Numbered from the stretch's first letter, positions 32,090 through 44,685 are shown. The stretch: 64,000 bases of DNA from Periplaneta americana (GCF_040183065.1 NC_091127.1:25951891-26015890), one strand, 5' to 3'. The notes: generated by a model from the sequence alone, not told the origin. A program made the numbers and translations.

Positions 32090-34457
32090 TATACTTGGAC
32101 TTCTCCAGATGGATTGACACACAACCAAATAGATCACATCTTGATAGATAAACGGAGACATACTAGTATAGTAGATATTCGAACTTTCAGGGGTGCAGAC
32201 TGTAATTCTGACCATTATTTGGTGATTGGAGAATTAAGATAAAGATTATCAGTAGCCAAGCGAGTAGAGCAACAAGTTAATATTACTAAATTCAATATTT
32301 TGAAATTAAAGGACGAGGAAGCTAAGCAAGATTATCCGGTCGAAATTTCGAATAGGTTTGCCACTTTAGAAAGTTCCGACGAAGTTCAGAAAGAATTAGA
32401 TGTTAATAGCGTGTGGGAAAATATCAGAGATAGTATCAAAATTGCAGCTGAGCAGAGCATAGGTTATTATGAAACTAAGAAAAAGAAACCGTGGTTTGAT
32501 GAAGATTGTTGCATGGTAGTAGAAAGAAGGAAACAGGCAAAATTGAAATTCTTACAGGATCCAGTTGAGGAAAAGAGAGATAATTATTTCAATGAACGAC
32601 GGGAAGCAAGTCGTACACTTAGGAATAAAAAGAGAGGTTACTTGAAGGAAAAACTGAATGAGATAGAAACAAACAGTAAGAATAAAAACATTCGAGATTT
32701 ATATAAGGGTATAAAGGAATTTAAGAACGGATATCAGCCAAGGGTAAACGTGATCAAGGATGAGAATGGTGACTTGCTTGCAGACTCTCCATCAATCCTA
32801 AACAGATGGAAAAACTATTTTGCGCAACTACTAAATGTACATAGGCCAAATAGAAATGATCGGGACGAAATTGAAATACAAACTGCTGAGCCATTTATAC
32901 CCGAACCCACGCTTTCAGAAATCGAAATTGCGGTAGAAAATCTGAAAAAGTACAAGTCTCCAGGTATCGATCAAATTCCAGCAGAATTAATACAAGAGGG
33001 TGGAAGTGCATTATATAGCGAAATTTATAAACTTGTAGTTGCTATTTGGGAAAAAGAAATTGTACCAGAACAATGGAAGGAGTCCATAATTGTACCTATT
33101 TTTAAAAAGGGGACAAAACCAACTGTGGTAACTTTCGAGGAATATCACTTTTGTTGACGTCGTACAAAATTTTGTCCAATATTCTTTTGAGAAGATTAGA
33201 AAAAGATGAAATTATTGGGGATCATCAGTGCGGTTTTCGGCGTAATAGATCGACAATTGATCAGATTTTTTGTATTCGACAGATAATGGAGAAAAAATGG
33301 GAGTATAAGGGTACAATACATCAGTTATTCATAGATTTCAAAAAGGCATATGACTCGGTTAAGAGGGAAGTATTATATGATATTCTTATTGAATTTGGTA
33401 TTCCCAAGAAACTAGTTCGATTAATTAAAATGTGTCTCAGTGAAACATACAGCAGAGTCCGTATAGGTCAGTTTCTATCTGATGCTTTTCCAATTCACTG
33501 CGGGCTAAAGCAGGGAGATGCACTATCACCTTTACTTTTTAACTTCGCTCTAGAATATGCCATTAGGAAAGTTCAGGATAACAGGCAGGGTTTGGAATTG
33601 AACGGGTTACATCAGCTTCTTGTCTATGCAGATGACGTGAATATGTTAGGAGAAAATACACAAACGATTAGGGAAAACACGGAAATTTTACTTGAAGCAA
33701 GTAAAGCGATCGGTTTGGAAGTAAATCCCGAAAAGACGAAGTATATGATTATATCTCGTGACCAGAATATTGTACGAAATGGAAATATAAAAATTGGAGA
33801 TTTATCCTTCGAAGAGGTGGAAAAATTCAAATACCTTGGAGCAACAGTAACAAATATAAATGACACTCGGGAGGAAATTAAACGCAGAATAAATATGGGA
33901 AATGCGTGTTATTATTCGGTTGAGAAGCTCTTATCATCCAGTATGCTGTCGAAAAATCTGAAAGTTAGAATTTATAAAACAGTTATATTACCGGTTCTTC
34001 TGTATGGTTCCGAAACTTGGACTCTCACTCTGAGAGAGGAACATAGGTTAAGGGTGTTTGAGAATAAGGTGCTTAGGAAAATATTTGGGGCTAAGCGGGA
34101 TGAAGCTACAGGAGAATGGAGAAAGTTACACAACACAGAACTGCACGCATTGTATTCTTCACCTAACATAATTAGGAACTTAAAATCCAGACGTTTGAGA
34201 TGGGCAGGGCATGTAGCACGTATGAGCGAATCCAGAAATGCATATAGAGTGTTAGTTGGGAGACCGGAGGAAAAAGACCTTTAGGAAGGCCGAGACGTAG
34301 ATGGGAGGATAATATTAAAATGGATTTGAGGGGGTGGGGTGTGATGATAGAGACTGGATTAATCTTGCACAGGATAGGGACCGATGGCGGGCTTATGTGA
34401 GGGCGGCAATGAACCTTCGGGTTCCTTAAAAGCCATTTGTAAGTAAGTAAGTAAGTA
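32090..34457 (+). pseudogene. RTE-type LINE, 5'-truncated (endonuclease end + RT)
   Basis: Non-LTR retrotransposon of about 2.37 kb inserted with an exact 12-bp duplication, AGACTACATAAA (32078-32089 and 34458-34469). It starts inside the APE-type endonuclease: NQIDHILID and GADCNSDHYLVI (the SDH catalytic motif) near 32120-32230. A linker follows (about 32250-32900), then the [38 protein letters not shown], catalytic YADDVN (33627-33644) and FKYLGATV. It ends with RWAGHVARM, then a stop, the 3' UTR and a (GTAA)n tail. Defects: TAA after the endonuclease (32240), a lost G in a G run near 33110, and 1-base losses near 34270 and 34330. RT residues are otherwise well kept, so it is young. RTE placement rests on similarity to RTE-type proteins that I recognise. 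Confidence 0.88.
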
Positions 34458-34469
34458 AGACTACATAAA

Positions 34470-34860
34470 ACTAGTACAAATTTTTCTGTCATGGGGATGA
34501 AATTATATAATAAGCTTCCCAGTCAATATTATAAGTTACCAACCAATAGTTTCAAAACTAGATTTTATAATTGGCTTTTAATTAATCCTTTCTACTCTGC
34601 AGATGAGTTTAACATAAATTCATACGAAATTGTTCTTTAATAAATAAAGTTATTTACATTCAGTTACAAATAATACATTAAGATTGCAGTGTTTTCATTA
34701 ATTTTTCGAGTTTCAAAATGTTTTGTGTTTTCATTCTAATTAAACTTTACTGTTTTCAATTATATGTGTATTTTCAAATGTATGTTTTTTTTTTCCTTCT
34801 GTATTTGTGACGAAGCCTATCACTGTATGTTTAATGGGTTAATAAATTGAATTGAATTGA
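34470..34860 (+). pseudogene. Jockey/CR1-like LINE, C-terminal part 2 and 3' UTR
   Basis: Continues the frame broken at 32089: NFSVMGMKLYNKLPSQYYK, then SFKTRFYNWLLINPFYS, stop near 34638. The 3' UTR contains GACGAAGCCTATCACTG and ends in an (ATTGA)n tail at about 34845-34860. Together with 31850-32089 it forms one LINE interrupted by the RTE element. Confidence 0.82.
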
Positions 34861-35663
34861 CTTCTGACATTTAAATTAAAATTATTGTTATTTCTTCATA
34901 AACTCCTGAAAGTCCTCAACTTTTTTTATCACCTAGAAATCCGTTACCTAATTATGAAATATAGATACAGTATGAAAAAATGTAGTGTTTACAGTAGGTC
35001 TAGTAATGAAACTGGACTTATGCTGAAATAAAACAATATATGTCGTGTTTAAATTCACATGTACTCGTACATTAGTCGTTTGGTTTCGGATAATCCGACC
35101 AAGTTCGAACCACAATTAGTTTGGACTAACGACGTTCTACTGTAGATTTTTGCGTAAGCTTGTGGAACTGGTTAGCGTTTCGGAACTTCTTAATTAATTC
35201 CATTCCTAATATGTTAAAGAGGTAACCATAACGGACCATGTTAAAGCCGAAGTGATGTCCAGATTCATTCTAAGTCTGCTCTTGCAGGATTCATAGTTTC
35301 ATTAATGAATACTCATTAAGAGCGGAACAGTAATTCCTTTATTTCGAAGCTCGTCACACTATTTTCACGAATATTTTCTAATGTCCACTTCATTACTCTT
35401 TGAGACGCAGTGTGTGCAATTAGACACGACAAATCGATCCGAGATCCCACGAATATTGGAAACAGCTACCCCCGTAGTAGCTGCATAACTTTTCATTCGA
35501 TATACTGGCTGACGTGAAAAGTAGTTAACTCATTTTCCTGTCCGAATATCTGTTTTCATTGCCCGCGCAGTTGGTACAGAAGTCTAGAGGGATCAAATAT
35601 TGAATACTAGATTGCCTGGGCAAAACTTTCGGAAGCTGCTGATATAGTGTCGCACCTTCTACA
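34861..35663. other. Mostly empty; possible pogo-type end
   Basis: 35076-35143 contains TTTCGGATAATCCGACC and, on the minus strand, CAGTAGAACGTCGTTAG, like the terminus of pogo/Tigger elements. No partner end was found. No other feature. Confidence 0.35.
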
Positions 35664-35755
35664 GGGACATCATTTTATTTTAACTTCAATTTTTATTGTA
35701 CCTGAGTTTTTTAATGTACTTCACTCCCATCCCTTCTACTAATGAACTTCCATCC
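35664..35755 (+). mobile_element. Left end related to the 2523-3497 element
   Basis: ACAGGGACATCATTTTATTT, then TTTTTATTGTACCTG and AATGTACTTCACT, match 2522-2610 with small changes. Sequence downstream of about 35755 is unrelated and no right terminus was found, so it is a truncated or hybrid copy. Confidence 0.7.
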
Positions 35756-35759
35756 AAGG

Positions 35760-36715
35760 CCGCACAGGTACTGTGTCCGTTTGATTACGTCGCTTTCCGG
35801 TTTCCCCCCACCCGTTTCTGCTGGTCCCTCTGTAAAGGCTAGTGGCTGGGCTGTCAGCTCTTTTCTGAAAACATTTGCTGTCAGAAATTGGACGTCTACA
35901 TATTATACAACTGTTTAAAATAATTTAAGTACAATTCTAATAGTTCTCGTATTACATTTAAAAAGTTATGTATGGATTTTATAAAAATTGAAAAATTGTA
36001 AATTTATATATTCTTATTGCGTAGTAGACATAAGACAAATTGTATTATATACTTCTTAATTTCAATTCAGGAATCCACCCTTGAGCACGAGTTCTGATGT
36101 TTCAGGGGCGAGCTGAAGTTTTTCTGTTTATATTATATTTTAAGTTACAATTATTAGCTAAATAAATAAATAAACAAATAAAATAAATATGCAGATACAA
36201 AGTGTCAACAGATCTACTTACACAAATGCTTATCTCCATCCCAAACCTAATCTAACGCTAATATCTTTGCAAATATAGGGAATATGGTGAAAATCACAAT
36301 GCAACTTCCATCAGAGTATAATGCAATATATTTAATGTATACACAGACTTTTAAACTAGGATAATTATCATACAATTAATTACAGCAATAAATGATGTTT
36401 CCTCTTGAAAACCATTGATAGCATTATGTTTCAAGACTACAAAAATAGTAGTAGAGCTTAAGGCTACAGTGAGATAGTGTGGAAAAATTAATAATAATTG
36501 ACATATTTGTTCATGGTTTCAAAATACAATCGTTCAACACAAACGTAGTTTAATAATAATACAGGTGAATACATTACCAAGGTCTTCATAACATGTGCTA
36601 AAGTTCGTATCTGACCTAGTCTGTGATGCATGGAGTAACAGGACTTTAATTATTCCACGTTAAAAGTTCAGTGTTAGGGCAACAATAGTTAATAAGGCTC
36701 AAGAAATGAAGTACA
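35760..36715. other. No recognised feature
   Basis: No frame above 60 residues with any motif. An AAAT-rich tract lies at about 36161-36190. Confidence 0.4.
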
Positions 36716-36717
36716 GC

Positions 36718-36928
36718 TGGCGCCAGCGTTTTTGGCGTGTGTCCTAGATATATAGTGCCCAGTTTGTGAGCATGTTGCTAGTGTAGCTGAGAATGGTACC
36801 ATTTCCTATACACGTCACATAAGCCATTTGCCAAACACAGTTGTCAGACTGACTGCGGCAAATGTAAAACATTCGCACTTAAAGTTCCCAGTACTTATTT
36901 CACACGCCAAAAACGGTGACGCGGACTG
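36718..36928. repeat. Imperfect inverted repeat pair
   Basis: CAGCGTTTTTGGCGTGTG (36725-36742) pairs with CACACGCCAAAAACGGTG (36902-36919), about 160 bp apart. It may be the ends of an old MITE. No target duplication was identified. Confidence 0.5.
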
Positions 36929-36971
36929 TACCTACTGTTTGAGTAGAATGTTCCAGACGAACTCAACTGTA

Positions 36972-37177
36972 GTCTTAGAAAAAAGTTTTGTCGCACAGAT
37001 ACTTTATAGGTCCCAGAAATGAGACATTGTGCATGATCATACAACGAAACAAAACTACTTTTATTACCTCAATTAGTCCTCCTCTTGTGAACCAGGTAGC
37101 TCGTCCTCTGATCATGCGCACTCCCTCCTTTCTGGGACTTATAAAGTATCTGTGCGATAAAAGTTTTGTTCTAAGAC
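36972..37177. mobile_element. MITE, TGTA-flanked
   Basis: Arms of about 50 bp share GTCTTAGAA and CGCACAGATACTTTATA at each end, in inverted orientation. Flanked by TGTA (36968-36971 and 37178-37181). 206 bp, non-coding. The open frames over it on both strands mirror each other because of the palindrome. Confidence 0.82.
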
Positions 37178-37181
37178 TGTA

Positions 37182-38616
37182 CATTCCCAAAAGAACAAAA
37201 ATTAATTTGATAACAAAGAAAGAAATTGATCCAACAAAATAACAGATCAATGATCTTCACCATGTCCGGAAAAAAATATAAACAGCAGATCAGGAAATTC
37301 GTATCAAATGTAACTTCCTACTGGTTTCCTTTGCTTGTGAAGTTCATGATATAAAACAACATTTTTAATATGGAGAGATTACTGGCCTCTTGCATAACTC
37401 CCAGAAGGCAGCGGTCGGCAAATGTAGTACATTTAGTACAAGTAGAACGCGACTTCTCAACCCTGCCAGCAGGGTTGGTTGACATTTAGCATACAATGTG
37501 AATGACCTAGGTAGGTTTGTTGCGATCTCTGTAGAACGGCTGAAAGTATAAAATGCCGACCACTGGGATGTAAGAGCTTCTTCAGTGGAGCAGCGTAACC
37601 CGGAGTGAGACAAGTGGTCAACAGGCATGGAGCTCACATATTCAGTTTCTCTCAGCCCCGAACTCCTCTTTGCAAGGACGCCTTTCCGCGTACCTTTTAA
37701 ATTTCTCCTCCCATTTCCCCTCTCTTTCAATTCAATTCGAGTTTATTTGTCCACTGCAAATTCCAGTCCAACCTGGGTTTTTAACTCAAATCTTTGACGT
37801 AAAAAAGGACCAATTTTTCTGATAATTGGTATAGTATGACTACTCTAACCTTGAAGAGGAAATGTAACAGACATCATAAGATTTGAAAAGGGTTTGACAA
37901 AAGAGCTGATGAACATTTACATTACATCATCACCAATGTAACTGGTTGGAAGCAACATTAATTCCTCTAAAGCAGAAACCAGCTGACACAACTGAATGTT
38001 GATTAAACACAAACATTCTGGCGTCCATCCACTGAGACATCATCTTCAAAGCTGAATAGCTTCAATTTACTGCTACAGATGAAGTAAATTGCAGTTTAGA
38101 CCCAGACAATCAACACTTTTTAAGTCCATCTTACATCTTCATGGGCAAAGGCATTGAACAATATTCTTTCCTTCAACAAACATAGCATAAAAATTGTACT
38201 GTTTCATTAATAGAGTCGGTGAGTTAACACACAAAGTAAATACGAATTTCCATAATTATCATGTAAAGTACAGTCAGGGTGTGAGTTGATGGGGGAGATG
38301 CCGGGAATCATCCACTTCTGGAGAATTTGATGTTTCCTGCTGAAAAGGCATTTATCTGTCCCTGCCAGGGACAACATTTATCCTCTTCCGGTGTCTAATT
38401 TATAGTTCCATATGTTATATCCTAGTAATACAATGGTACATAACAACGATTCTTGTTTCTTTTTTAATATAAGTTGAAGACAACAACTACAAGAATCTGC
38501 TAACACTGCCAATTATTATAGACAGTATTTTTATCGATAATTAAAATTTTAATGTTGCCCATTAAAGAAAATATTCAATTCACAGCTTGAGTACAGTTGT
38601 CTCCGATGCTCTAGTG
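37182..38616. other. No recognised gene
   Basis: A 121-residue minus frame (37365-37730) has no recognisable domain. TTCAATTCAATTCGAG at 37727 resembles the inverted (ATTGA)n tail of the LINE at 34845. Nothing else. Confidence 0.4.
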
Positions 38617-39620
38617 CAGCCGTGGCGAAAATGTGACTCGCGAGCACATTGTGGCTCACAATGATAGCTGTGCTTCTCTTGCTTCCTACCTCCCCCAAAC
38701 CCCCACTCTCTCACTCACTGGAGTCAAACTCCGTTCCATTTGTATTTGTCTCTGACCTGCGAGAGGCGTATCATCGCAATGTCTCTCTCGAAACCATGTA
38801 CCTCTACAAAATCGAAAGTTTCAAGTAGGATGGGAGGACGCATTTTTTTGCTGCCAATATAATGAGAATATTAAATGTATGATTTGTTCACAAGTATTAC
38901 GAGGAAAACGGTTGTATAACATAAAATGGCATTATACTACATGTTACTCATGAAACATTAAAAGGTTAAGTGTTGTTATTATTATTATTATCATCATCAT
39001 CATCATCATCATCACCTCTGTACGTCGATACTTTTTCAGCAGATGTACGAATAATGCAGTTAGATCTTCAATTTAAACTCTCAGATTTACAATGTGATGT
39101 TAAATGAAAGCTAGATGTAAAGACTTCACAAATGTTGAACTTTTCAAAACTTTGCCAAAAAATAAATATCCGAAGCTTTGTTCTTTCGCTTGCTCTGTTG
39201 AAGCCATGTTTGCTACAACTTACGTTTGTGAAAAATTATTTTCAACAATGAAAATAGTAAAAACCAAACTTAGATCACGACTGACAGACAAATACCTTCG
39301 TTATCAACTACGACTGGCAGTAAGTGATATAATTCCTGATTTTGAAACTCTGTCTTAGAGACATTCTGAAGACAGTTAATAGGTTGTGATAATGTGTCCT
39401 ATGTTTTCTTATTAATTTCTTTCTTTGTTACACATACTAAACATTAGTTTGTAACCAAGGCTAAGAATTTTATGATTTTGCAACTTTCTTCTTCTAGCAA
39501 GATGAAAATGATGTACCTTCAATAACAGTCTTTCCAACATTCGGGTCAAATAGTGTGTTTTATATAATTTTGTTGTCATTCTAGGTCTATTTTAGTTCAT
39601 AAAAATATTTTATGCTCTCT
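38617..39620 (+). pseudogene. hAT element with BED finger and dimerisation domain
   Basis: The left terminus CAGCCGTGGCGAAAATG is hAT-like. 38829-38943 reads WEDAFFCCQYNENIKCMICS, then NIKWHYTTC: a BED-type zinc finger (CxxC...H) at the transposase N-terminus. 39104-39358 reads FACSVEAMFATTYVCEKLFS, TMKIVKTKLRSRLTD and YLRYQLRLAVSDI, the hAT C-terminal dimerisation domain of GTF2IRD2-like transposases. The catalytic middle (several hundred residues) is deleted and replaced by about 160 bp with (ATT)n/(ATC)n. The right terminus is not pinned down. Confidence 0.78.
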
Positions 39621-39624
39621 TTGA

Positions 39625-40829
39625 GCATTGTCGGCCATTTGCATAGGTTTCTGGACACTAATGTGTATTATTCTGTATTTTTTAACACAATTCTCTATAT
39701 CGTTTATTATTTTATTGTTCTTTTATATATGTATTTAGTATGACTATATTTTAAAATTACTTTTAAATAACAAATGAAAAAATGAAAATATGAAGTAGGG
39801 AGATTCAATCACAGAATATTTTACAAATGTCTGTAGTGTTAACACATGGCCAGCCAGCAGCAATACAGGGTGCAACTGATACATAGTCCATAACCTAATG
39901 GTAGTGTCTTTTTAAATTAATTTTTTGGACTGATTGCCTAAGCTTATAGTCCAGGTATGTTGGAATCTAACTTTCAGATCCTGAAATTTAATATAGGTTT
40001 CAAGTAAAGTTGGTAGCAGTATTCTCTTGTCTCTAATTCGAATTATCAGACGACATCTGTAAAGAATTATTGGTGTAATTTACTGGACTTGGTCAGTTCA
40101 GGAAACGTCTACTCTGATGGACCTCTACAAAGATTACTCCATTTGCCGAATTTGTAAATAGAACAAAACTGCAAGACATTCTCATGCAAAAGTGTTGGCA
40201 CCAAATTTCTGTAACTTTTTTCACGAAGAAAACTTTAATAGCAATGTTAAGAATAATTTAGCGAAAAGCCAAACATTTTATGCACATAAGGTCATGTACA
40301 ACCATAAACTTAATCTGTATTTTATATCTCATAAGGGAATCTTTTTAAGTCATCAGGTCGAAAACCCTTCTTGAAGAAGTCACACAAGATAGATAGTGTA
40401 AGCAAAGGTTAAATAAAAAAAAAAAAAGCTGCCAATATGAACTGCAAGATATAAAAATAGCTTAAAAATAGCGTAAAATCTGCTTTGAGCAACCTCACTG
40501 CCAGATTCACACACATACATAACATGATTTTGTATGATCTTTCATTTCCCCTTAGCTAAATCGGCATATAAAACATAAATATTGTCTTTTAACTTCATTA
40601 TCAAGATAGATTACTAGCCTTATGGGCTTTGAATGCAACAACTTTTATCAATTTCACTATGCTGCCATCTAGCGACTGAAAAAGAGGTAATGTTATAGCT
40701 TTCATTTGAATTGTATGGAGAAGCTGTATTTCCATCTAGCGGTCGTTACCAATCAACAGTGGCGATGCTGATGGTTCTCTTTTATATGTTGCCATTTCAT
40801 AACATGGGAAATGACCAATCTGATATATA
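39625..40829. other. No recognised gene
   Basis: ACAGGGTGCAACTG at 39866 resembles a mariner-type terminus without a partner. Otherwise AT-rich unique sequence. Confidence 0.35.
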
Positions 40830-40830
40830 A

Positions 40831-41070
40831 TATCTGTAGTGCTCGGGAAAAGTGGCACAAGTCAAAAATGTTAATTTTACAAAAGAAGGAAAAAAACTGT
40901 CTTCACACTGGTTTATGTCGATTTGATTTTCTTCTGTATGAATTATTGTAATGGGAAAAATACTTGTATCTCCTTTCCCAAGCGAGCAGATGTTCTGTAA
41001 GTTGTCAATAAATTAATAAAAATTTTTGTGGAAACTGACTTATGCCACTTTTCCCAAGCATTACAGATAT
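40831..41070. mobile_element. Palindromic MITE
   Basis: Terminal inverted repeats of about 33 bp: ATATCTGTAGTGCTCGGG continuing AAAAGTGGCACAAGTC on the left, matching the reverse complement of GACTTATGCCACTTTTCCC and AAGCATTACAGATAT on the right. About 240 bp, without a frame. Confidence 0.75.
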
Positions 41071-41516
41071 GTGATCAGGGGCTATATCCATGTATAGACC
41101 CAGACACAAAATTCAGGTGCCAAATTTTGTTTTTGGGTCTGCACAAACCTTCGAAGAAGGTTTCGCCCTGATATTGCAGAAGGTTTCTTTGTAAGATGCA
41201 CAAAGGTACAGGTATACGTTGCACATCCTCTCATTTCAGAGAACACAAGACAACCTGACTGAAATCAAACACGTTTAGTTCAAGCCACATCTTTTGTCTG
41301 GAAATGACCTCTGTAGCTGCTAACAATGCCCTTGTGATCAGCCACACATTAACAGAAGGGTCACCTTATTCTATTTCGTCAGTTTAAGGTCTTTTTTTCG
41401 GCAAACAATTCAGGTACCCAAGCCACATAATAATAGAGTTTTCAAAGCTGCATGCCTGTCTGTGTAGATTCAAATTTTTTAATCTCACGTGCTCTCCTAA
41501 AAGATAACACACAAAA
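41071..41516. other. No gene; small inverted repeat
   Basis: AGACCCAGACACAAAATT (41096) pairs imperfectly with AATTTTGTTTTTGGGTCT (41124-41143). Otherwise nothing was recognised. Confidence 0.4.
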
Positions 41517-41530
41517 CACAAGTTTTTTAT

Positions 41531-42576
41531 ATTATTATGACGAACCGAAGTACATATGATATTTCCGTGCAGATATTCTGCGTCGTCATATGATGAAAGA
41601 TGGGTGGAACGGAGAAAAATTCTCTCCAGCACCGGGATTTGAACCCTGGTTTTCAGCTCTACATGCTGACGCTCCATCCACTAAAGGCTCATTCACAATG
41701 AAAATTAAACATAACGTAAGCGTTAACTTAAGAATATAAACGTTACGGTAAAATCAAGAAGTCATACCATCATTCACGATGGGAACATAAACATAACAGC
41801 AAACATACTTGGTAACCATAGAAACATAACAACGACGCCATTTCCTCATATTCTGTCGTATACTTCTGCGCTCCAAGATTGTGTTCTGTTTGCAAATCAC
41901 GTAAGCATAAGCATGAAAGTTTGGAGTTTGCAAACTTTCATGTTAACGTCTTACGGTAATGTTTATGTCAATGCTTATGTGAATCATTGTGAATGATCCC
42001 ATTTGGTAGCCTGGGCGCAAACTTCTGTGTTTATGTTACGGTTGTTTAATTTTCATTGTGAATGGGCCTTAAGTCACACCGGATTCCCATCCCGATGTCG
42101 GACTGAATCCTCTCAGTTTAAGTTCCACCTCTTGGGTTCCCTCTAGTGGTCTACACTCCCCGTTCCACTCAACTTTCATCATATGATTAAGCAGAATATC
42201 TGCACGGAAATATCATAATATGATTACATTATGTACTTCAGTACATCATAATAATATATGATATGCGAAAAATAATCACTTTGTGATTTAAGACAGCGCT
42301 TATTCCATCGGATCCCAGCCACTTATTCACTCATAACGAGTGCACCTCTACACATGTATGGACACTGTGCCACTGTCATACATCTAGACGCAGTGCATGA
42401 GGGTAGGCCACTAGAGGGAACCCAAGAGGTGGAACTTAAACTGAGAGGATTCAGTCCAACATCGGGATGGGAATCCGGTGTGGCTTAGTGGATAGAGAGT
42501 CAGCACATAGAGCTGAAAACCTGGGTTCAAATCCTGGTGCCAGAGAGAATTTTTCTCCATTCCACTCACCTTTCAT
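41531..42576. mobile_element. Inverted-dimer tRNA-Tyr-headed element, copy 2
   Basis: Same family and layout as 1888-2467. Flanked by CACAAGTTTTTTAT (41517-41530) and CACAAGTTTCTTAT (42577-42590), 13 of 14 identical. The left arm has an antisense tRNA-like head (about 41626-41684, resuming at 42070). The right arm has a sense head (TCCGGTGTGGCTTAGTGG at 42474, B box GGTTCAAATCC). The arms are longer than in copy 1, reaching CTAGAGGGAACCCAAGAGG on both sides, so this copy may be nearer full length. A 385-bp Harbinger-type MITE splits the left head. The tail side is ATAATAAT. Confidence 0.85.
41685..42069. mobile_element. PIF/Harbinger-type MITE
   Basis: Terminal inverted repeats AGGCTCATTCACAATGAAAA (left) and AGGCCCATTCACAATGAAAA (right), flanked by a TAA target duplication (41682-41684, 42070-42072). 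A 3-bp TWA target and GGSCCATTCAC ends are typical of PIF/Harbinger MITEs. The interior is rich in CATAAACATAAC-like motifs in both orientations. The uninterrupted copy at 1888-2467 shows the empty site (CCACTAAGCCAC), which confirms the boundaries. Confidence 0.9.
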
Positions 42577-42590
42577 CACAAGTTTCTTAT

Positions 42591-44215
42591 TATAAACACT
42601 AATTAATATTCGATATCCATAGTAAGTGGTTTCGTTACTCTGTAAAAACGTATTGTATGTGCAATTTCAAACTCATCTTTAGGAAAAGACAAGTGATCTT
42701 CTGAAATCAAAATATTTTACAGATGTCTACAGGTTTCACCAAGATATTAATTAGGAAATACATAATTCCAATATCACTGTCATCACAACATCACAGACCA
42801 GGTCGTGTCTAGGACTCTACCTCAAGTCTAAGACTGCTTTACATATAAAAAGTGGAAGAACTCGTGAATACACCATGAAATTACAAAGCATTTATTCTTC
42901 TCAACTCTAGTAACAAACAGGGGAGTTCACTCTAACTTATCCATTATTTCATTACACCATTAGATCTATAAGATCTGCATTTCCCTACCTGAAGGATTGG
43001 AATGGGATGGCAGTATTTTGAACACCTCAACACCACTGACACTAGAATTGAAAATGTGTATAATGCTCTCAATTTATTTTCGATACTAAGTTCGCTATTT
43101 TTTTAAACTCTTTGCTATACTTCAGAATACCGCGTAAGTACTTATATAAAGAGACTATGCCACTTAAAAATAAGTTTAAAAGTTTGTTTTTATTTGATAG
43201 CACAAGGGTAAATAAATAAATACATACACAAAAAAAGATGTTTCTTGCGCCAAAAGTAAATAATTTAATAATTAAACAACGACATAAGTACTTACGCCAT
43301 TTTCTGAAGTCATTCCAAATTTTTTGTCCCTTGAAATCTCAATGAATTGATTATGGAATATGCTTTCATCTATGTAACAGTCTTTCCGAAGTGCCAGGTT
43401 TCTCATTTGCGACTAAAAACAAAACTGACTGTACTTACGAGACTTGAGAGAGCTAGTATTAGATTTAGATTAACGTAAAAGTTCCCACGTGCACCCAACT
43501 ATTGACTTTTTACATACCGCTATTAACCTAGTGTTGACCCTTCCATAAATTCTAACAATTTTGAAAAAGTCTTTAAAATCTTCCCAATAATTCTACAATC
43601 TTGTTTATTTTTCCTTGTTTTGGTGAAAGTTCTGTTGCAGTGCCATAGGCCTGCATAAACTACATGGAAAGCAGAGGAACTTGGGCAAAATGAACAACAT
43701 AGTTATTTTTGTCAGGCTATAAAACCAAGATATAAAATCCCTGAATTCACTTCCATTCCGAAGGAAATCAAGTTAAGATTTTTTATCGCTTGCATCTGTT
43801 GCCCGCCACGGACAGTACTCACCAATATATTTTGATTTAGCACTAATGGGAATATAGTCCAGGGATGCTCCAAACAGAAAGTCGCAAAATACATAACGGA
43901 AAAACAGATTTGGCAATTTTCAATATGCAAGCCATGACCACTAACCACACTTTTCTTAAAACAATATTCAATTTAGTTACCGTACAATTTGTTGTGAGTA
44001 ATACTGTAATACTGATACATTGCATTTTTCTGTTATTATTATCTCATGTAAGATATATCTTATAAAATTTCTATCAAAAATAGAAGGCGATTTAACTGGC
44101 AGATGATAGGGTGACTACTTTTCTTCAGTCCATGGATATTTTTTTTTACCAAACGACAGTTCTACCGATACAAAATAAAGTTTGTATTTCTTCTAATTTA
44201 GGATGATTTGCCATG
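42591..44215. other. No recognised feature
   Basis: AT-rich. Open frames near 43712-44065 overlap on both strands and show no motif. Confidence 0.4.
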
Positions 44216-44685
44216 GTTTGAAGCGATTAGGTCTATTAATATGGCAAAGGAAGCTTTTAACAGAAAAAGAAGCATCTTCTGCGAACCTCTGGAAAAAGAA
44301 CAAAGGAAGAGACTAGTGAAGTGCTTTGTGTGAAGTGTGGCATTGTATGGGGCAGAAACATAGACATTATGATATAGTTAATGAGAAATGAAGTTATACT
44401 AGAAAGAATGAAAAAAGAATAATATTAAAAACTGATCAAGAAGAGAAAACGAAATTGGCTGGATCACTGGCTTAGAAAAAAACTGTCTACTGAAGCATGC
44501 ACTGGAAGGAATGGTAAACGGGAGAAAAGTTCGGGGCAGAAGAAGATATTAGATGATAAGGACATTAAGATATATGGGCCGTATGTGGAGACTAAGAGGA
44601 AGGCAGAAAATAGGGACGATTGGAGAATGCTGGGTTTGCAGTGAAAGACCTGTCCTTGGGCAGAAAATTATGAATGAATATGGCC
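44216..44685 (+). pseudogene. LINE family V, 3' part
   Basis: In shifting frames: INMAKEAFNRKRSIFCEPLE, RKRNWLDHWL, ACTGRNGKREKSSGQKKI-like decay, then RMLGLQ-stop. The 3' end GTGAAAGACCTGTCC...ATGAATGAATATGG matches 21113-21247. It continues the protein region that stops at 31215-31380 in the other copy. Many frameshifts. Confidence 0.75.

Noticed and set aside
37365-37730. 121-codon minus-strand frame
   Set aside because: No recognisable motif and no homologous copy in the window; composition alone is not evidence.
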